NCBI GenBank assembly: GCA_029378245.1
Contig: JARKIF010000064.1
Location: forward strand, 157,287-221,286
Length of the DNA stretch: 64,000 nt
Direction of reading: 5' to 3'
Source of the DNA: Roridomyces roridus
Lineage: Eukaryota > Basidiomycota > Agaricomycetes > Agaricales > Mycenaceae
In this document: positions 32,348 to 44,039 of the stretch, one piece after another
Layout: the number at the start of each line of letters is the position of its first letter
How positions within the stretch are numbered: the first letter of the stretch is position 1
Program-made: the position numbers and the translations under genes
The notes under the pieces: generated by a model
The model's input: the letters and a program-made list of their open reading frames with translations, nothing else
Told to the model about the DNA's origin: nothing
Databases searched by the model: none

Positions 32348-35300
32348 AATAGCGAAACACATATTGTCCTGTTGAACTAGAATGTGTGAACCCTCGAGAT
32401 GAAGGCGAGGGAAGATAAATCCCGTGGTAACCCTTGTTCCTCGAGGGATGATGGCGAATACGGACAGAACGAGAGCCCTGAAAAGACGGACGGGGCGGAA
32501 ATTATGAACAAGGATTGTAGCAAGTTCAGGGATTGAAACGTATTGAGCCCTAGTTTTGCCTACCCCAGACTCCAGAGTCAAGCTATATTTTAGCCAAGCC
32601 CGCACCATATACGGACGGAAGAATCACCACGGGTGCGGGTGTCCAGAATTGGGTATAACACTGAAATTTCAACTCTGACCGACTTGGCATGCTTCTGTTG
32701 AAGAATAACTGTGAGTTCAATTAAGATGGGTGGTTCGCCTCTCACCATCCGTGTCCGAGATGGCCCGATATAGAGAAGGGACAAGGGACTATACTTGATA
32801 CGTGCCCTTTCTCCCAAGCAAGTTATTGGTTTAAGGTCAGCGTAACGTTGTCGGTCTTCAATTATTGAGGGCTGGGTTGCGCCACCGCTTGGCACCCGAA
32901 AGAAGGCCAAGTTGGGACTGACGCACAGACGGACGGAATTCTCGGCTCGGACAAGACGCAAAATCAACAATACAGCTCTTCGAGAATGAATAACACAGCC
33001 AGCAATTTTTCCCGCCGAGTATTGAGGGTCTCAGGCTGTAAAAGAGGTGGCTTTGTGAGATTCAGGTACAGGATCAACGGGACGGAGAGGCTTGGTGCTT
33101 CGTCGTCTTCTCACTGGCCGGACCTGCGGATCTCGAGTTCATTTTCTCTCCCATGTGGAGCTTTTTCAGGCCCCAGGGACCGCCAAGCATAGTATGCCTC
33201 GCATCGCGGCAGCTGTCCGAGAGGGCATTACAGAGGTTTCCCGCACCATGCCAGAGGGAGGTGCGCGACTCGGAGCGCGGAGAGAGAGGTAAAGCAAAAG
33301 CAAAGCAAGATCGATGGTGGACGGAGAGAGACACACCCGTATTACCTAAATCCGGGTGTAACCCGACCATCGGACCAAACTTCCGATCATCAAGCCGACC
33401 CCTGCGGCTCGGATCAACGGCAATTTCACGTCTTATCTTCAATCTTGTTCTCGTTTGGTTATCGTCCATTGCTCAACCATTGCTCCCAAATCGCTCCTCC
33501 CAGTCGTTTTTCTAATCCGTCTTTCCCCCACGACTCTTCCTCCACAGCCGCCGAGATAGAGCGGGATACTGATCTCAAGGCTGGATAGACAAACGGCCGC
33601 ACTTGCACGCACTAGTACTAAGTCTTACACCCCGGGATGTCAGGCTCCCGCCTGAGCAGGGCTACCACTCTTTGACGATAATGATACACAGATGCTTGAA
33701 TGCTCTCCCTCGACGTCAGTTCTGTATCTTTCCTGTGGTCGACGCTGAGCACCGCCGGCATCGACTCATTTTACCTGGTGATAGCACTGGAGAAGACGGT
33801 AAAACCCGCCTGAGCGTGAACGGAGCTGGGAGGATCCGGACTTCAAGTTCTGAATCTGACTTCCCGTCTACGTCTCCGTTCCTTTTCTCGATCTTGGCTC
33901 CTTTCGCACCCAACCGAGTCGTCCAGCTCGCTCAAATCTCGAGTTCCTTTCCTTCGAGTTCGCTGTACTTCCTTGAAGTTTGCACGGCGTTTCTTGGCGA
34001 GGATAAGGTGAAGTCACCCTCCACACGCTGAGTCCGGGTCACTCTAATTGTCTTTCAGTGCGCAACAAATTCTCGGTCAGCACGTAGACGCATCTGGCCG
34101 CCTTCCAGAGTTAACTGGCCTTTTCACATCGAAATCCCAAGTATTCTACTTATCAAGGCGCCGCCACGGTCTACATCGTCGATGAAAGCCGCCGTCTATT
34201 CACAGCGTCCAGCGGGGACTCCGCAGAAACTTCATCCTACTATTGCTTGGCAGCTGCTTATTCCGAATCGTGTAGAGCGTCTACTAGCATCCCTCCCTCA
34301 CTGAGTGCCGATGAACTGGCTGAGACACAAGACGGAACCCAGGTAGGTTTACAAAAGACTAGTTTTCAGCCAGATTCAGACTCGACAGAACACTCCTCTC
34401 GCTACACATATATGCCAGCATGGTATGTTCTACTACATCCTTGTTGTTCGTCCCCATTGATTCGCGTGTCAGTACCAAGTATCCAATACGCACTCCGCTC
34501 CGCCTCAACGTTGTTACAGTATATGGCACACCAGATCTTGAGCCCGATTTAGGCTCTTCATGGTCCTGTGTTCAATATTGATTTGAAGGCTCACGATATG
34601 GATTGGATTCCGAACTAAGTATGTTCGTTAACCGCCGAGTCGGATGCCAGACGCAGTTTTTTTCTTTGTAAGAGGGAGCAGTCGAAATGACACCATACGT
34701 TTCGTTCAATCATGTGTTCGTTTGGCCATGGCAGCACAAATGAATCACTCACTGTTGCAGATGAGAATGAGCCGATGTGCCGGAAAACAACTTGAATAGC
34801 CCTATCGAATGCCTGCAAGTTCACGGACTCTCCGAGGTGAACATCGGCGTGTTCGCCTCGTGCACGTTCAATTTGCAACCGTCCCAGCCAAATTGCAGTC
34901 GGGAAGCCGTCATCAAACAAGCGAGCTGCGACCGACTTGGGTGTATGTGCCTCGACATCCCTCCGATATCAGTGAACGCGACAATGCCAACCCTCCCGTC
35001 AAAAGAATTCGAAGTTGATGTAAGTTACCACCGACGTCTTTGCGGTCCCGAACATTGACGAGCCAATAATCTCCGCTCCAGGCTTCTCCCAGGGCCAGGG
35101 GAAAAGGTTCATCTGGCCGTCGTACATAGATAGATGATTTCCATTCTGAACGTCACAGACAGTGTGTTGGATCATGATGGGCGGGGAAATTTTAAAGGTT
35201 CATCGTTCTGAACGTCAACGTTCACAGCGGCGCAGCGAGATGTCTCCGAGGTATCTTGTCGTTGCATTGCACGTTCGCGATATCGCCACGGCCATCTTAC

Positions 35301-35732
35301 AAAAAAATTCCTACGCACGATGGGAAAGCCGCCCGTTCGCGCCTCGGCTCCTGTATCCCCGCTTCTCCGCATGCTTGTTGGGTTTTAACGCCGCCGCCAG
35401 TTTGGTTGAGGGAGGACATAGAGGGTGCATTGACACACCACCTCGCGATGTCTCTCTGTATGTTTTTTTATCTCCGCTGTAGAATAAACGATGGACGCAG
35501 ATTTTTTTCCGTTGACCTCGTGATACGCGTCAACGGACATCTGATTTCCTGATTCAGGTTGCCCAGACTCGACTACTGTGCTTCTTCCGAACAAGAAGTA
35601 ATGCCAGCCAGCCAGCCTGCATCTTGGCTCCTCAACTCTTCCCTCTCAGAATCTGGCTCTAAATCAGGAGGACTCGGACCTCCTGAGAGTATGTCAGACT
35701 CCTCCTAACTGACTGGTATTCGTACTCGTGCC
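32348..35732. other. Gene-poor region with weak coding hints
   Basis: No recognised gene in 3.4 kb. Frames of 100-142 codons (33074-33469 -, 33603-34031 +) have no domains. From 34110 to 34342 (+) an open frame contains protein-like sequence (ATVYIVDESRRLF, then SYYCLAAAYSESC) and ends at a possible donor (CAG/GTAGGT); an upstream stop means it would need another exon. I cannot complete a model, so it is listed only as a lead. Confidence 0.35.
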
Positions 35733-37685
35733 ATGGACCTTTTGGCACGTTTCAGGCGGCCGCGCGGGAGGACGACCAGTCTGTCTGGGTCAGCTGCGCC
35801 TGCGCTGGGATCAGCATCCACATCGGACTCACCCGGTCCGCCCCCACCTCCTCCACCTCCTCCACTCCAGCCCTCCATCGAGCGGAGGATACACCCTGAT
35901 TTGGACTCCTTGGTAGCCAACTGGATACCACCGAGCGAATCGACGGACCCACCGAGCACGCCATCGCCAGCGCCAGCAGTGTTCTCGACGGCGTTGAGGC
36001 CGAGTACACGTCGACATTCCGTCCATGGGGCGCCCCCTTTTGTGGCAACAAGAGCGAATGCACAACTAGAGGAGGTCCGGGAAGTGACCGATTCGCCCCC
36101 ACGCCCACCGCCTTCAACAAGCTCGCCGGCACCCGTCGGATGGTCCACCTTTGGCCGGAGGGACACCGCAAGCAGACCGCGTCTGACGGACTTTGGGTTC
36201 GGCGAGCATTCAGTCTCGCCAGCCGTCAGCCGCCAACACTCCCTCTCGGCACCCTCATCGTCAAACCTCTCCACGGACGAATTCGGCGTGGCGTACGATG
36301 CGAGAGATGTCCCCTCCCCTGCATCCGGATTCACATTTGGCTCTCGAGGCCGTGCGGCAGGAGCTGCATCATCCATCTCTCCACCGCCACCCATGCCTGC
36401 GCTGGACCACCCAGCTTTCCGCAGCCCACCCAGCGCTATGGGACGCGAGACACGCTCCTCCTCCTCGCTCCCCGCGTCGATACGCTCCTCGTCGTCACGC
36501 CGAAAACGAAAGGCGCAGGAGATTTTCTCGGCGTTGGCGCTCTCACGGCCTGCATCTGCACGGCGGCAGTTGAGCTTGGATGCAGAGGGCGCGCCGGTGC
36601 TGGAGCTCGAGCTACCTGAAAGGGAGGAGGAGGGCAGAGATGCACGACGAAAACGCGTGGTGAGTACTCGTCTTCCACTGTCACTCTCGCCGGCAAACTC
36701 ATTCATTCTTTATGTAGGCTGGATCATCGGACACGGAGGTTGGGGAACGTGGTGCGTCCTCATTTCACCAAAAGTGAATCTGAAATGAATATTCGATCGC
36801 AGCTCACCAGTCCGAGTCGTCATCCTCGACGATGGGGCACAAGAAAATCAGTTCCTTGACCGCGATGTCAGCACCACCCCCTCCACCCGCGTCAGCGGGA
36901 AAGAAAAGCGGAAAACTGAAAGCGGTGGACATGGACGTCGAGAGCAGCAACAAGGCGACTGTAACCGTGGAATCGCGTGGTACGTGCCCGAATTTCATAT
37001 TCCTCTCCAAGAGTGTCTTACTTATTGGGCTGCGGATATTCAGCGCCGACTACCACTGCTACTTCCCACAGCCAAAAACGTGCAAGAGGAAGCATGGACA
37101 CTGTACCTCCCAGTCCCGGTATTGGTATAGCTCCTCCCAATGCCATACCCCGCGCGCCCTCGCTATCCTCTCCCTCTCCCTCACACTCACATGCATCCCT
37201 ACCGCTACCCGTCTCCGCCCTCGTCTCACCACACGCGCCGTCCATCGTGCGTTCCGCGGGCGGTACGGGGTCTGGGTATTATATGCAAGACCCACGCAAG
37301 GCCCAGCGGGTGCAGCCGACGGGGTGGGGGCTTAGCCTCCGTTCAGTTTCGGGCAAGGGCAAGGAAGGGAGCCCGAGCCCCGTGCATGCATGGCTATTCT
37401 TCCTCGGCTTCGTACTGTTCCCTATATGGGCCGTGGGCGGGTTTTGTTTGGGTGTGCCGAGGACGAGGCGATTACATGGGGAGGAGAAGGGAGAGGTGGT
37501 GTTGGATGATCCGCAGCTGGAATTCGGTATGTGCTTCGTGCGGTACGGAGTCGTTTATTCTGATGGATGGTACCTTAGATGCCCGCTCGTGGCAGCGCCG
37601 GTGTAGGATTATGGCGGGCGTGTCGCTTGTGACTTACGTCCCGTTTATTGTGCTGGTGGCTGTTTTTGTGCCGAGGGGACGATGA
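35733..37685 (+). CDS. Ser/Pro-rich protein with C-terminal membrane segments
   Basis: Five exons, 35733-36659, 36718-36751, 36803-36979, 37044-37526 and 37579-37685, closing in frame at 575 residues. The first about 450 residues are low-complexity and probably disordered: poly-Pro runs, many Ser, and a basic patch (SSRRKRK) at about residue 255. Near the end are two hydrophobic segments: AWLFFLGFVLFPIWAVGGF, and after the last intron SLVTYVPFIVLVAVF. They are linked by DARSWQRRCRIM. The layout is a long cytosolic disordered region anchored by two C-terminal helices. I recall uncharacterised basidiomycete proteins of this type but know no function. A 333-codon antisense frame (35705-36706) is a shadow caused by high GC content. 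Confidence 0.75.
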
Positions 37686-37848
37686 GGTCTGGCTGGACCT
37701 ACCCTACCCTCCCAATGCATTCTCGTGCGGCGGTGATCTGGCTACGCTATACTTGACCTCCCTCCTCCCTCCCTCTGTCTAGACTCTATCATCCAAGCGT
37801 CCTATACCGCAGCTCCACATACAATACGCACTTTCTTTGCATTTGACT
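37686..37848. other. 3' flank and intergenic
   Basis: Short AT/CT-rich spacer after the membrane protein gene; no gene seen. Confidence 0.4.
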
Positions 37849-37859
37849 TTATTGAATTT

Positions 37860-38125
37860 GTAGCACCATAAGTACCATAGTGTATACGCCAAGAGCTCGA
37901 GGCTGGTAGATATTTTCATACTGCGGATTTCTTTCAGCCATAGAATCCGCAATGCAAGCAGGCTCAGCTATAGGCAGACGATGGCCCCCAGCTCGCTTTC
38001 GATTGTGTGTTTCTCGGCGTTCAAGAGTGTAGAGTGTCATCTGTACCTCGAGGGCGGCCATCCATTGTTTGACATGTACTTGGTGGACGAGAACTTGCCT
38101 GCCAAAGGAAAGATTTCGCAAGCCA
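37860..38125 (-). pseudogene. F-box gene relic, coiled-coil subfamily
   Basis: On the minus strand, QWMAALEVQMTLYTL is followed, after a shift of frame, by NAEKHTIESELGAIVCL. This matches the N-terminal coiled coil of the copy at 27066 (KLEEQMMLLEDEKQTIEDDLGAIV). A stop follows and no F-box or LRR part is found downstream, so it is a 5' remnant. It sits beside the decayed plus-strand sequence at 38190-38700, the same arrangement as at 25-28 kb and 62-64 kb. Confidence 0.65.
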
Positions 38126-38189
38126 CTCGAAGGCCACTTGAGCGTTTGACCGCTGCCAGGATCTTCTACATGACTGCAGAGCTGGCTCT

Positions 38190-38700
38190 TCCAACAGAGA
38201 CTTCCACCGACGCTTTATTGTCGACAACGCAAGAGACTAGAGTAGGATAGGATATACACGCGATCGAAAGCTCCGAGCCGTCTGTACCAGGGCAGGTTTG
38301 AGGCCTTGAGGAGCCACCAACGTAGCCGTGGCAGGGGCAGGGGCTTTTCAACGCATCCACATGGGCTTTCAGACCTTCGGGCTTTACCTCAAAGACCTCC
38401 GCCGCCTGGGACGAGAACCTGGAGCCGCTACATCAGAACTTCCCAGCCAGTACACCTGCAGAGGGCCGCGCTCGAGGCGATGTTCAGCTGTCTCTTCTAG
38501 GCTGGTTATGGTATGAGCTCGAGATTGCCGGTTTTGAGGGAGACGCCAGCCTGAGCCTCTTTCGCTGTTGGATCGACAAGACCTGCGCAGAAGGACAGGA
38601 AACCCAAGTGTCGGAACACGATCCAGAGGGAGGAATGCGACGAATCGGAGCCTTGGTCTTGGACGATGGAAGCCTGGGATCAGACTCATCATCAGATGGC
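38190..38700 (+). repeat. Decayed sequence, copy B of a three-copy family
   Basis: Homologous in blocks to the reverse complement of 62280-63000. Shared are (a/g)agccactcga near 38130, acgcatccacatgggctttc (38352) against acgcatctacatgggccttg, and gacctgc...agaacc-type sequence leading to ggaacacgatccagagggag (38613) against gggacgcgatccagagagaa. It also shares parts with 27320-28020. Frames are broken differently in each copy. It runs up to the leader of the F-box gene at 38727. Confidence 0.5.
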
Positions 38701-38726
38701 CACCAAACACTTTCTTTCTCGCCACC

Positions 38727-40136
38727 ATGCCTCAATCCACCATTCTCGCATATTTCCCTTCCAAACGCGACATCCAGCCGCCGGAGGCCAGAACTAGAAA
38801 ACTTATTGCTGCCTCCGAGGCCTCCATCTCAGCACTCAAGGCCCAGGTCATCGCGGAGCGCGAGGCCTTGACCCGTTTGCGAGCTGCAGTGGCCCCCGTG
38901 CGCAAACTCCCCACAGAGCTTCTAGTTGAGATCTTCATGTTCGTTCTCGAAGTCGGAAAGGACGCCGACTACCGATGGCTGCCCACCGAAATCCGCAGAC
39001 GACATGCTTTGACGCAAGTCTGTTCTCGCTGGCGATGCGCCATCCACTCGAGCCCGCGACTTTGGGCTGTCGGAATGGATGTGCCTGTCAGGGTGGTCGC
39101 GAACAGCGAGCAACTCATGAAGAGATGGCTGGACAGGTCTGCGCCGTTGCCCATACCCATCGGGTTGACCGGTGGCTCGGATGCCCTCACCAGGTCAGCG
39201 GTGGAGGTCCTCTCTTCTGCAGCTCACCGATGGTCGCTCGCCAAGTTTCATGTGCGATCCCTTTCCTTGCTCGCCGGTATTCCCAAAGGGTCGCTCACGT
39301 CGCTCACCACCCTCGAGTTGCTCGACTCTGCCAACACCGATCACTTTAGTCCCGTGAATATCACAGTCTTCCGCGACGCTCCCAATCTTCATACTCTCGA
39401 CCTCAACATTAATTTTCCAACTCTAATCCCCATGCCGTGGCGCCAGCTCACATCCTTCACTCTTACGGCCACTTTCGTTACGTGCTTGGTCCTTCTCAGC
39501 CGATGCACGCGTCTTGTCACTGGCGCCTTTGACACGGGAGGAGGGTTTCCCCCAGACTGGTCTTTCAGGAGCATGATCACCATTGCATCGTTAACCAGTC
39601 TAACCATCACGATCCGTGACGGGCCAAATTTCATGCCGTTTTTCTCGCGGCTGGCACTCCCCGAGTTGAAAGTGCTTCGCCTCGATTTGCATCCACAAGT
39701 TACGATTTGGGACACGGTCGAATTTACTCAATTCCAGCTGCGGGCGCCCAACCTGGAGGTGTTGGCCGTCGAAAACTCTCCACTCACTTCCGACGCGTTC
39801 ATCGCCATGCTTCGCAACTCGCCATCCCTCGCGAGCGTGACCCTGGAAAATTGTCCGCATTCTTTTGACGACAACGTCATCAATACGCTTCGGTATCCCG
39901 GGGAGAATGGACAGCGTATAGTCCCGCAACTGAAGGAGATTGTGTTGACGCAGGCTGGCCAGAATTTCGACCCAGAAAATCTGGAGGAGATGATACGTTC
40001 TCGCTGGTGGACGGACGAGGAGCTTGCTGCGATACCCTCCCCTCCTGCTGTCGCGCGTTGGGAGAAAGTGTTGGTTTATGCAGGCCGAGAGGAAAGCTAT
40101 CGTCGTTTTCGCCGCGAGTTCAAAGGCCGTTTCTAG
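38727..40136 (+). CDS. F-box/LRR-type protein (copy 8)
   Basis: Intron-free, 469 residues. It begins MPQSTILAYFPSKRD after the same pyrimidine-rich leader and gccaccATGcc context as copy 6. The F-box core LPTELLVEIF begins at about residue 63 and is followed by LTQVCSRWRCAIHSSPRLW. LRR sequence includes PWRQLTSFTL and RAPNLEVLAV. The C-terminal signature is nearly the same as copy 6 (FDPENLEEMIRSRWWTDEEL, then PPAVARWEKVLVY). Predicted SCF substrate adaptor. The stop at 40134-40136 is only 7 bp from the TA dinucleotide where a transposable element begins, so the 3' UTR and polyadenylation signal of this gene probably come from the element or beyond it. Confidence 0.87.
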   Translation: MPQSTILAYFPSKRDIQPPEARTRKLIAASEASISALKAQVIAEREALTRLRAAVAPVRKLPTELLVEIFMFVLEVGKDADYRWLPTEIRRRHALTQVCSRWRCAIHSSPRLWAVGMDVPVRVVANSEQLMKRWLDRSAPLPIPIGLTGGSDALTRSAVEVLSSAAHRWSLAKFHVRSLSLLAGIPKGSLTSLTTLELLDSANTDHFSPVNITVFRDAPNLHTLDLNINFPTLIPMPWRQLTSFTLTATFVTCLVLLSRCTRLVTGAFDTGGGFPPDWSFRSMITIASLTSLTITIRDGPNFMPFFSRLALPELKVLRLDLHPQVTIWDTVEFTQFQLRAPNLEVLAVENSPLTSDAFIAMLRNSPSLASVTLENCPHSFDDNVINTLRYPGENGQRIVPQLKEIVLTQAGQNFDPENLEEMIRSRWWTDEELAAIPSPPAVARWEKVLVYAGREESYRRFRREFKGRF

Positions 40137-40145
40137 TCTTGCGTA

Positions 40146-40503
40146 CTGTTCGTATGTGTATGGTAGCGACGGTCACGCGTCACGGAGGGGCCGTCGCGTC
40201 GCCGACTATTGAGGAGGTCACGGTCACGAAGAGGTCGGTCGCCATAGACCCACCGTGACATGTAGGAAAATTTGGAGAATCTGGACGTTTTTTGGTCAAA
40301 GTGTGCTGAAATTTTGGCGGCTACTCTTCCCTGTGTCTCCTTGGCTCGCTACCTGTCCGCCATGGCATCATAAGCGCAAAATTCCCGATGCCGGTCGCCC
40401 AACTTGGCGACGGTCACGGTCCCGCTCGATCCGGTCGCGTCGCCAGAGGTCAGTCGTCCATGTCACGCTCCGAGGTCGGTCGCTACCATACACATACGAA
40501 CAG
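40146..40503. mobile_element. MITE with 25-bp perfect terminal inverted repeats, TA target site
   Basis: The left end 40146-40170 (CTGTTCGTATGTGTATGGTA then GCGAC) is the exact reverse complement of the right end 40479-40503. TA flanks both sides (40144-40145 and 40504-40505), as expected for a target-site duplication of the Tc1/mariner superfamily. The 358-bp interior has no coding capacity and is rich in ggtcacg and gtcgcg-type words. The homologous 3' flanks of F-box copies at 24836 and 59941 run straight from stop codon to the shared downstream sequence and lack this insert, so they serve as empty sites. Confidence 0.88.
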
Positions 40504-40803
40504 TAGTTGGGTCCATGATGCGTTGTCATTTATGGCGTGTTCAAACTGAACAAGGGTTTAGATCTATGGCTTGGTGTTGATTCCAGATTGAAATACGTCC
40601 ATTCTCCGTTATGTATCTAGCGTTGGCCTTTCTTGCAGGTCTCCGAAGGTACGCCATTTCTCATATCTCCGAATACCTCTTGACCCGATTTTGGCAATGG
40701 AGACGATTACCTTTATCCATGTATTACAGTGAATCGACGAAGTAAAATCTTGTTCTGTACAAAGCCGTTCATTAATCTACACGCCCAATTTCTTTCTAGT
40801 GCT

Positions 40804-41673
40804 TCACCACGGAACTTCCTCCGTCTCAATATCCCAAGGATTTCCTCCGAAAGTAGCCTTGAAGTTCCAGAACCGCCCACTACTCTTCTCCTTCGTCGCG
40901 CCGTCAATCCTCGACAGGATACCCCCCACCGAATCCTCAATCGTCATCGGCGCCTCGGGCATTCCATTTGCCACCGCGCCGAAGTTGCCCATATCCGTAG
41001 CCACCCACCCCGGCGAGATGGCCAACGCAATCAAGCTGGGGTTCTCCGCGTCGAGAGCCTTGACGAGGAAGTTGGCTGCGGCTTTGGAAGATCCGTATGG
41101 GCTGTTTTGCATGGGCATGTAGCGCGCCAGGGAGCCGGCGGCGGTTGATATGTACGCGAAGATGGGAGCGCCCGTCGGGGATGCGAGGAGGAGCTCATGC
41201 GCGGCTTGGTAGAGGACGACGGTCCCGAGCGTGTTGACTTCCCAGTGCTCCTTGTACTCCTCCAACGGGGTTTTGGCCAATGGACCGTAGGATTTCGCAA
41301 TCCCTGGGCGATGAACGTTAATTCCAAGTAATAGAATTGGATTGAAAAGGCGCACCTGCGTTGGCGATGATAACATCCAGCTGGCCGACAGATTTCTTGA
41401 TCTCAGCGATGGCCGCTGCGTTGTTGGATGGGTCGTTTGCGACAAACTTGATTGGGTGGACGTTTGAATGCTTGGCTGCGAGGTCCTTTAGCGATTGAGC
41501 GTTGGGATCGCGGGCGGCAGCGAAGACAGTTGTGTTCGGGCGCGCTGCGAGGGTGATGACGAGGCCAAGCCCGATTCCGCGGTTGGCTCCCGTAACTAGA
41601 CGAACGGAAATGAGGAAACTGTTTTGAACTGACAGACTAAAATGGACGTACCGAGGTAGACGGTGCTGGACAT
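40804..41673 (-). CDS. Short-chain dehydrogenase/reductase (copy 2)
   Basis: Three exons, 41652-41673, 41356-41595 and 40804-41303, coding for 253 residues. Exons 2 and 3 are 240 and 500 nt, exactly as in the other two SDRs. Motifs: VTGANRGIGLGL, IANAG, YISTAAGS and the catalytic YGSSK, then PGWVATDMGN. Both introns use GT donors (GTACGT and GTGCGC). It is an NAD(P)-dependent oxidoreductase of the fungal norsolorinic-acid-ketoreductase-like group with unknown substrate. It converges with F-box copy 8, with the MITE between their 3' ends. Confidence 0.9.
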
Positions 41674-41937
41674 GTGGTTGATTGTGAGACAATGAGAGGA
41701 GGATGGGATGATTCGCCGGAATCGTGCATGGGTTTTTTATAAACCCCTGGATAAGAGATCGGTTGGAGTACTTGATGCTGACACATTTCTTGGCGGGCGC
41801 TGGTTGGTAAGTGCGTTTGTCAAGGTTTGTCATGGGCGTTGCTTCGCCCTTATTGATCCACTTGCCATGTCAGCTCCTCGTTCGTCTTATTCATTCTTTA
41901 CAAACTATACGATCATTTCAGGTTGCTACTAGTCCCA

Positions 41938-44039
41938 TCATATTCGACCACTGGCGGCGTTTCTCGGGCATTGCCTCCACAAGGACCCGTCCACCGATAT
42001 CCACGCTGCCGTATTTCGACGCCGCACTGCTGTTGGCAGCCTGTTGCTGCTCATACTCGCGCTGAGAGTCGAGTCACTCTCGAAATCAAGCAGTGATTCC
42101 CTGTCCAAGTCGCTCGCAACATGCACGCTGTAACCCACGTTCAGTCGCGTGCAATAGAGAGAGTATAGACTCACTCGTTCATGATCGGTGTGTTAGTCCT
42201 CTTCGCCGTTGCACTCTCTTGGTACCGATGTGTCTCATGGCTGATCAACTCCTGTCCGAAGAAGCGATGAATCAGGGTTGAAAACGCCCAGAGGACAAGC
42301 AACGAACCTCGAGTATGTCTGCAGAATTCAATCGCTCGAGACAATAATCTACGTAAGAACAAGGGGAACATACATACCCGCAAGTGTTATCACGCCGAGC
42401 GTACCGAAGGAATTTCTGATGAGAAGATGTGTTTGGCCGCATTGTCTTGAAATATTCAGGTTGATTGGGCTGTAGATAGATCCAAGTACTCACACGTAAC
42501 CCAAGGCCTGGATGCAGTCCATAGTCGGTGCAACCTCTGGTAGGGTGGACAGCGGAAAGTGTGAGATGGGCAAGCGAAGAGCGGGGTTGTATCCCAAGAG
42601 CTGAAGAATGCCATATAGTTAACTGTAGAGCAGGATGTTTTACGTACCTTCTCGATCGACAGCAACCCAATAACGGTGTCTTGATGTTCTGGTACGTGGA
42701 CGAACCAGTGCGAGGAGCCACTGAGCGTCCTGGTCTCCCGGGTTAAACAGGCAGATGAAGAGATCGACGCACGTACATCTTTCGTATAAGCTCCTCATCG
42801 TAGATCCCGTCTGCCGGGATCGTCATAAGGTCCTGCGCACATGTGGATTAGAATGAACACCTTGCAAGCAGAAAGGTAAAACTCACATGAATCGGTGTCA
42901 TAATCTCCCCAACACACCGTCCGCCCAAATCCAACACCTTGTTCAAAATGCGAATCTCATCCCCACCAAGCGGCCCGCCTTGACCGTGGAACTTCAGAAG
43001 ACTCTTCAACTCTGACCTATTATACGTCTGCATGCCGTGGACGCCGAGAACCCAATCGAGGAGCACCGCGATGGGGTACGCGATGGGTGCGAAGAGGTAT
43101 AGGAGGACTGTGACGAAGGGGGCGCTGAATGCGCCGATGACGAGTCCGTATCGAACAGAAAAGGCTTGCGGGATGACTCTGCCGTCGGTCGGTCGATTAG
43201 CAATCAGAGTGGGGTGGTTGAATCAACGTACTCGCTGTTAGGAAAGAGTAGATTCGTGAGCTGAACGAATGGGCGTGAGTTTGGCTGCTCACCCGAAGAT
43301 GACTGAAAGATTCAAGACGTTAGCGTCTTTGGGTACCAATGAACCGGTCTTTGGCGCACAAGAGAGGCTCACCGATTGCTGTTGTAGAGAGCGCTACTGC
43401 GGCGATGCCCCCACCGATCTACCATGTATACTGTGAGCTGCATTCGTGAAAGAGCTCGCGATCGTCGACGCACGGCACTGTCCAGGAAGATGGGCAAACT
43501 CTCGTTGATAATCTGCCAGAGATGAGATTGTGCGTCAGGGAGGGAGTGAAGACATACCACATTGCATAGCAGCAAAACCTGTACAACCAGGAGTGAGCAG
43601 CGAATCACAACAAGACGCAGAACGTACGACGAGAACCCAATGTCGGCCTTTGTGCAACAGCTTCATGACTAGCGAACGATCGAGTCAATGTATGAGACGC
43701 AAGTGCAGATCAACCCACCTTTAGTTGCGTTCTGCTGCTCCTTCGGATCCTGGGATGACGTAGCCAGCACTTTGAGGTGTAACTCATCCAGACCCATTAG
43801 CGCCAGCGTGAGTCTGCACAGCAAAAACCTGATCAGCGCCTGCACACGACGAGGAATGCACATACATACCCAGCGAACAGCCCCCCGAGCAAGACGAGGA
43901 ACATACTGACGCCCATTTTATTCCAGAAGGCAGGCGACCATCTCAAGTCGGAATTCGATTCTCTTCCTTGGAACTGGACATGGATGATGGGAAAGGCTGT
44001 TGCACGACCGAGACCGAGGAGAATAAGCAAGCAGCGCAT
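41938..44039 (-). CDS. CNNM/Mam3-type membrane transporter (DUF21 plus CBS region)
   Basis: About 15 small exons can be joined in frame: 43870-44039, 43719-43813, 43628-43668, 43558-43578, 43474-43512, 43373-43418, 43293-43302, 42887-43178, 42777-42832, 42648-42720, 42494-42600, 42378-42445, 42308-42318, 42175-42251 and a last exon. The protein has a hydrophobic start, GGLFAGLTLALMGLDELHL, GRHWVLVVLLLCNVIINESL, and FGVIPQAFSVRYG, all typical of the DUF21 membrane domain. Then comes GEIMTPIHDLMTIPADG, the first CBS segment (SSHWFVHVP) and a second ending GTLGVITLADILEE. Relatives (yeast Mam3, animal CNNM) act in divalent-metal homeostasis at vacuolar or plasma membranes. Two exons are only 10 and 11 nt. 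The C-terminal end is uncertain: an extra intron near 42075-42140 would move the stop to about 41918. Confidence 0.83.

Noticed and set aside
35705..36706. 333-codon minus-strand frame rich in Gly, Glu and Arg
   Set aside because: Exactly antisense to exon 1 of the Ser/Pro-rich gene; composition is what high-GC Ser/Pro codons give on the other strand, and no domain is visible.
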